Shown in pieces: positions 44,473 to 48,502 of a stretch of 48,502 nucleotides of DNA; positions within the stretch are counted from its first letter, which is position 1, and each line of letters starts with the position of its first letter. The notes beneath the pieces were generated by a model that saw only the letters and a program-made list of their open reading frames with translations, was not told where the DNA came from and made no database searches. Source of the DNA: Bacteroidales bacterium (GTDB taxonomy: Bacteria > Bacteroidota > Bacteroidia > Bacteroidales > WCHB1-69); contig JAGCFD010000039.1 in the NCBI GenBank assembly GCA_017650305.1, positions 1-48,502 of the forward strand. The letters are read 5' to 3'. The translations under genes and the position numbers were made by a program.

Positions 44473-45324
44473 CATCAACAATATCGCAAGGAAAGTGACC
44501 ACTGGATAGGCGGTCAGGAGAATGGAGTCCATGCGGTCGAGCACACCGCCATGGCCAGGCATGATGCGTCCGGAGTCTTTCACTCCAGCCTGCCTTTTCA
44601 GCAATGATTCAAGAAGATCTCCCATTGTGGCGAGTACCGCAACCGACAATCCGAACAGCAGCCATCCATACCAATGGAAAGATGCCTGCTCTAAAATCTT
44701 CTCTGCCCAGAAATAACCGGCAAGCAGGGAAGCCAGCATCGTGAACACTATTCCCGTGATGGTTCCTTCCCACGTTTTGTTGGGAGAGATTCGTTCTATC
44801 ATCTTATGGCGACCATAGAGACTGCCACCCATATAGGCAAAAGAGTCATTAATCCATATCAGCACAAAGGACAACAGGACCACTCCACCGTAGGCTTTAT
44901 TCAGGCAAGCATCTGTCAAGAGAGCCATCGGCAGCACAATCCAGAACATGGCGAAGAGGTCTGCGCCGACATATCGCAAGGAATCCTCCCTTTTTCTAAA
45001 GATTTCTACAATAACAAGGAAGAAAAACAACAAGATGAAATAGTGGAAGATCTGGTATTGGCCTATCGGAATCATGGGCGACAGTTGTCCCAGAAGGAAG
45101 AACAGATACACAAGCACCGTCCATACAATCAAAATATTGCGGGATAGATTGTCGGAAGGTTCACCTCTCATTCTGAAAAACTCCACCAGTCCTACCACAG
45201 AGAGAAAACACATCAGCGGTATCATCCCTATGGGATAAAGGGTGGCGAGCACCATCAGTGCCGCATATACGGCGCCAGATGTAGCCCTAATTGCCAGATT
45301 TTTGATCTTCCCGTTGCTCATCAA
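44467..45324 (-). CDS. cdsA: Phosphatidate cytidylyltransferase (CDP-diacylglycerol synthase)
   Basis: This 285-aa inner-membrane enzyme makes CDP-diacylglycerol from phosphatidate and CTP for phospholipid synthesis. It has about eight transmembrane segments, NDSFAYMGGSLYGRHKM with SPNKTWEG (181-188) and the family signature KDSGRIMPGHGGVLDRMDS (249-267) with its conserved Asp residues. It lies 9 bp after the LUD gene and ends 6 bp into xseA on the other strand. It closes the leftward rsfS-ftsH-LUD-cdsA run, an order I recall as conserved in Bacteroidales. Confidence 0.94.
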   Translation of the reverse strand: MMSNGKIKNLAIRATSGAVYAALMVLATLYPIGMIPLMCFLSVVGLVEFFRMRGEPSDNLSRNILIVWTVLVYLFFLLGQLSPMIPIGQYQIFHYFILLFFFLVIVEIFRKREDSLRYVGADLFAMFWIVLPMALLTDACLNKAYGGVVLLSFVLIWINDSFAYMGGSLYGRHKMIERISPNKTWEGTITGIVFTMLASLLAGYFWAEKILEQASFHWYGWLLFGLSVAVLATMGDLLESLLKRQAGVKDSGRIMPGHGGVLDRMDSILLTAYPVVTFLAILLML

Positions 45325-45333
45325 CCTATGAAT

Positions 45334-45981
45334 TTACATATCATCCTGCACCAGGAAGACGAACATGCGAGGTTCCTGAGGAGTATAGACCGGTTTGCCC
45401 TCATCGTCGACAACATTCTTCGGCGTCACGAACTCCACGATGGAACTGTCGGGATCATCACCGTGAGAGAGCACATAGGCCATGGCATCGGCATGAGTCG
45501 GGAATACGCATCGGGAACGCGTCATCACAATAATGTCTTTAGCGATATTGCGGATCGAGGGATACAATATCGTGCGTGGAGAGAAGCCAACGCTACCCGA
45601 GCAGGCAATCAGCATATCGGAGAATACGATGGCGGCGTCGGCCGGTTCACCAAATGGGACCACATTGGAGAAGGGTATGCCGCGTTTTTGGAGGAAAGAA
45701 TGAATATTCGGGGTCAATGCGACCAGGGAATTATACTTTTGTTTCTCCAAGAATTGGGCAAGGCTATTATAGATCACCTCTTTCGGAAAGGGGAAGAATT
45801 TCCCGCCGCCAGCACGGAAATGCTGGACGAACTCATCCACGATAGGCTGTTGGAACTTAGAGAAGAAAGCATACTTCTCCAAATCCTGTTCATTCTGAAG
45901 GGATTTAATATGATTGACATCACGCATCCTCTTGCGGATGACATCCTTAGGTTTCTCTGATTGTAGTCTGTCTGAATCCAT
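45334..45981 (-). CDS. LUD domain protein (LutC/YkgG-like)
   Basis: This 215-aa cytoplasmic protein has a C-terminal LUD domain: FGEPADAAIVFSDMLIACSG and SVGFSPRTILYPSIR, followed by DIIVMTRSRCVFPTHADAM. The family includes the LutC subunit of lactate oxidation, but isolated members have no fixed role. LutA and LutB are not encoded nearby. It lies 2 bp after ftsH and 9 bp before cdsA, so it is part of that operon. An enzymatic role in lactate use is therefore doubtful here. Confidence 0.78.
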   Translation of the reverse strand: MDSDRLQSEKPKDVIRKRMRDVNHIKSLQNEQDLEKYAFFSKFQQPIVDEFVQHFRAGGGKFFPFPKEVIYNSLAQFLEKQKYNSLVALTPNIHSFLQKRGIPFSNVVPFGEPADAAIVFSDMLIACSGSVGFSPRTILYPSIRNIAKDIIVMTRSRCVFPTHADAMAYVLSHGDDPDSSIVEFVTPKNVVDDEGKPVYTPQEPRMFVFLVQDDM

Positions 45982-45983
45982 TG

Positions 45984-48107
45984 TTATTCGGAAATGCTAG
46001 GCTGTTCTGATAAATCGTTTTGTGAGTCAAGATTCTGGCTGGGAGTTGGCTCGGAGTCAGTTTCTTGGGTAGGTTCCGAAGGCTTCTCCGGGGTTGCTGT
46101 GGTTTGGGGTTCGTCATCTTTTTTGGCGAAAGGTCTTTCCCCAAGGATACGTTCTACATCTTCAGCAAAAATGACCTCTCTTTCCAGCAGCAATTGGGCC
46201 AACTGTTCCAGTTCTGCCATGTGTTGCTCCAAAATAGACTTAGCGCGTTGGTAACATGATTCGACCAGGTCGTGGACCTGTTTGTCGATATCTTGAGCCG
46301 TTTTCTCGCTATAGGGTTTCCCGAAGGCGAACTCTTGTTGGCCAGTAGAGTCATAGTAGCTCACATTGCCAATCTTTTTGTCGAGGCCATAGTAGGCGAC
46401 CATGGCATAGGCCATTTTAGAGGTTCTTTCGAGGTCGTTGAGGGCGCCTGTGGATACCTGACCGAAGACAGCATCTTCCGCAGCACGGCCGCCGAGGAGT
46501 GCCGTCATCTCATCCACCAACTGGTCGTAGTTAGTCAGTTGGCGTTCTTCGGGAAGATACCATGCGGCGCCAAGGGCTTTGCCGCGGGGCACGATGGTAA
46601 CCTTGACCAGGGGTGAGGCATAGCGCAGGAGCCAGCTGACTGTGGCGTGACCTGCTTCGTGATAGGCCACGGCACGCTTTTCTTCCGGGGTGAAGACGCT
46701 ACTCCGCCGCTCCAAGCCGCCTATGATACGGTCTACGGCGGCGAGGAAGTCCTCCTTCTCGACAAACTCCTTATTGTTACGGGCGGCGATCAGGGCTGCC
46801 TCGTTACACACATTGGCGATATCGGCGCCGGAGAAACCGGGCGTTTGTTTGGCAAAAAAGTCGAGGTCGACATCCGGGCCGATCTTGATATTGCGGACGT
46901 GGACACCGAAGATGCCTTTGCGCTCGCTGAGGTTGGGCAGTTCGACCTGTATTTGACGATCAAAACGTCCTGCTCGCAGCAATGCGCGGTCGAGGATGTC
47001 GGCACGGTTGGTGGCAGCCATGATGATTACGCCGGCATTGGTGGAGAAGCCGTCCATCTCGGTCAACAACTGGTTAAGAGTGCTTTCGCGCTCGTCGTTC
47101 ACATTGCTCATGGCATTTTTGCCACGGGCACGACCGATAGCGTCAATTTCATCGATAAAGATGATACATGGAGCCTTCTCCTTGGCTGTTTTAAAGAGGT
47201 CGCGCACGCGGGATGCGCCTACGCCCACGAACATCTCCACGAAGTCTGATCCCGACAAGGAGAAGAAAGGGACTTTGGCTTCGCCGGCCACGGCTTTCGC
47301 CAAGAGGGTTTTACCGGTGCCCGGAGGGCCGACCAGCAACACGCCTTTAGGGATCTTGCCACCCAGCACGGTATATTTCTTAGGATTTTTAAGGAAGTCG
47401 ACAACCTCCTCGATTTCAAATTTGGCACCTTCCAGACCAGCCACATCCTTGAAGGTGACCAGTTGACCGGACTTCTCATCGAATTCCTGGGCACGGGATT
47501 TGCCAATATTGAAGATATTGCCACCGCCGCCAGGACCCGAGCCACCGCGCATGGAGCGCATCCACATCACCATCATGCCTATTATCAACAACATAGGCAA
47601 GAACCAGATCATCAGATCCCACCCCCAATTACGGGAATTGTCTTGTTTGACCGGGAAGTCATAGTTGTCAATAATGTCAGTCTCGGTCAGTGTCGTATCC
47701 GCGGCCAAAGCTTTTTTGATGGCATTGGTCTTGATATCCTTCAGTTCCTCCTGAAATGAGGAATAGTCGCTAACGGAGATATAATATTGAGGGCCTTCCA
47801 CATTTTTGCTAACGCTCTCGTAACGAGATTGTTTCAAGGCTTCTTTTGTCAGATAGACATTGGCTCTATGGCTTTTATTCACATACTCCATCCTATCCAC
47901 ATCCCTATTTTCCACCATCTGCTTGAACTGTGTGTTGTCAATCTCTTGCATAGTGGTATTCGTTGCCCTAAGGAAATAAATACCAATGGCCACAGCTATC
48001 AATATGTATATATAGGAAAGGGTATTGGATATTTTGTTTTTATTATTTTTGGGATTGTCCTTTTTCCCGTTCATGTTGCCAAGAGGGTTATTATTCTTTT
48101 GTGCCAT
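45984..48107 (-). CDS. ftsH: ATP-dependent zinc metalloprotease FtsH
   Basis: This 707-aa membrane protease degrades misfolded and regulatory membrane and soluble proteins. Two transmembrane helices lie at about 30-48 and 163-183 around a periplasmic domain. The AAA+ module has Walker A GPPGTGKT (260-267), Walker B IIFIDE (315-320) and the second region of homology around [19 protein letters not shown]. The protease motif HEAGH is at 483-487. A Pro/Thr/Glu-rich C-terminal tail follows residue 665. It lies 24 bp after rsfS and 2 bp before the LUD gene. Confidence 0.97.
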   Translation of the reverse strand: MAQKNNNPLGNMNGKKDNPKNNKNKISNTLSYIYILIAVAIGIYFLRATNTTMQEIDNTQFKQMVENRDVDRMEYVNKSHRANVYLTKEALKQSRYESVSKNVEGPQYYISVSDYSSFQEELKDIKTNAIKKALAADTTLTETDIIDNYDFPVKQDNSRNWGWDLMIWFLPMLLIIGMMVMWMRSMRGGSGPGGGGNIFNIGKSRAQEFDEKSGQLVTFKDVAGLEGAKFEIEEVVDFLKNPKKYTVLGGKIPKGVLLVGPPGTGKTLLAKAVAGEAKVPFFSLSGSDFVEMFVGVGASRVRDLFKTAKEKAPCIIFIDEIDAIGRARGKNAMSNVNDERESTLNQLLTEMDGFSTNAGVIIMAATNRADILDRALLRAGRFDRQIQVELPNLSERKGIFGVHVRNIKIGPDVDLDFFAKQTPGFSGADIANVCNEAALIAARNNKEFVEKEDFLAAVDRIIGGLERRSSVFTPEEKRAVAYHEAGHATVSWLLRYASPLVKVTIVPRGKALGAAWYLPEERQLTNYDQLVDEMTALLGGRAAEDAVFGQVSTGALNDLERTSKMAYAMVAYYGLDKKIGNVSYYDSTGQQEFAFGKPYSEKTAQDIDKQVHDLVESCYQRAKSILEQHMAELEQLAQLLLEREVIFAEDVERILGERPFAKKDDEPQTTATPEKPSEPTQETDSEPTPSQNLDSQNDLSEQPSISE

Positions 48108-48131
48108 AAAAAATGATGGTCATTAAAAGGG

Positions 48132-48502
48132 TTAAAATGATTGAATCTCAGCGTCATTCCAGAGAGCTTCGACCTTGTAATAGTCGCGGGCTTCGGGTTG
48201 GAAAATGTGGACCAATATATTAAAATAGTCCAACAGTACCCACTCGCAGTTTTCAAGTCCTTCTACATGTTCCGGTTTGACGCCGGCAACTCGTTGTGTT
48301 GTTTCCTGGACGAAATCACACAATGTCTCCACATGTGGTTTGGAATTGCCGGTGCAGACGATAAAGTAATCAAAATAGGCGTGATTAACTTTTTTCAGAT
48401 TCATACACTTTATATCAACGCCTTGTTTCTCAATGAGCGCTTGTATAATGAGTTCCTCTAAATTACCTTCAAAAGGGATTCCTTCAAATTTAACTTTTTT
48501 TC
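48132..48502 (-). CDS. rsfS: Ribosomal silencing factor RsfS (5' end beyond the window)
   Basis: The frame stays open from the right edge to the stop at 48132, giving at least 122 residues. The upstream part reads KFEGIPFEGNLEELIIQAL, then IEKQGVDIKCMNLKKV, and the core has YFDYFIVCTGNSKPHVETL, GLENCEWVLLDYFNILVHIF and YKVEALWNDA. These match RsfS/Iojap, which binds ribosomal protein L14 (uL14) and blocks subunit joining in starved cells. A Met codon at 48404 is internal, since conserved residues precede it. The true start codon lies just outside the window. It precedes ftsH by 24 bp. Confidence 0.93.
   Translation of the reverse strand, partial: KKVKFEGIPFEGNLEELIIQALIEKQGVDIKCMNLKKVNHAYFDYFIVCTGNSKPHVETLCDFVQETTQRVAGVKPEHVEGLENCEWVLLDYFNILVHIFQPEARDYYKVEALWNDAEIQSF

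Noticed and set aside
48132-48404. A complete 90-aa gene starting at 48404
   Set aside because: Conserved RsfS residues continue upstream to the window edge, so the Met is internal and the gene is partial.

Overview
This 48.5-kb window comes from a member of the phylum Bacteroidota, most likely order Bacteroidales. The evidence is a set of promoters with the TAnnTTTG -7 element, a TonB-dependent receptor followed by a DUF4249 lipoprotein, two proteins with type IX secretion (T9SS) C-terminal sorting domains, NfeD/FloA, DUF6427 and DUF4878 families, and near absence of Shine-Dalgarno sequences. The window is almost fully coding. I see no tRNA, rRNA, insertion sequence or prophage, and no gene-free stretch above 300 bp; the longest (6898-7128) holds a tracrRNA.

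Bases 1-7022 are a type II-C-like CRISPR-Cas9 locus. The last units of an array with 47-bp repeats lie at the left edge and read rightward. The leftward operon reads cas9 (1530 aa), a BRO-N/DinD-like gene, cas1, cas2, with 4-bp, -1 (one-base gap) and 4-bp junctions. A tracrRNA with anti-repeat, promoter box and intrinsic terminator lies just upstream of cas9 on the same strand. The BRO-N gene inside the operon, between the effector and the adaptation genes, is the most unusual thing in the window. Array details also stand out: a housekeeping promoter box inside the repeat, and a terminator hairpin formed by the last repeat with its flank.

Bases 7100-20400 carry a radical SAM protein, the TonB receptor/DUF4249 pair, two small lipoproteins, biotin ligase, a nucleoside phosphorylase, a patatin/CBS/secreted esterase group, rmuC and a flippase. 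Bases 20400-31300 carry leuS and a 2637-aa T9SS-secreted repeat protein with three tandem super-repeats of exactly 1053 bp.

Bases 31300-48502 are mostly housekeeping: rnhB, def, ruvX, cstA, floA/nfeD, tyrS, mscL, pyrC, xseA, cdsA, a LUD protein, ftsH and a partial rsfS that leaves the window on the right. Three intergenic tracts of degenerate heptamer repeats start at, or include, the stop codons of neighbouring genes. All functional names rest on motif and family recognition from the translated sequence; no database search was run.
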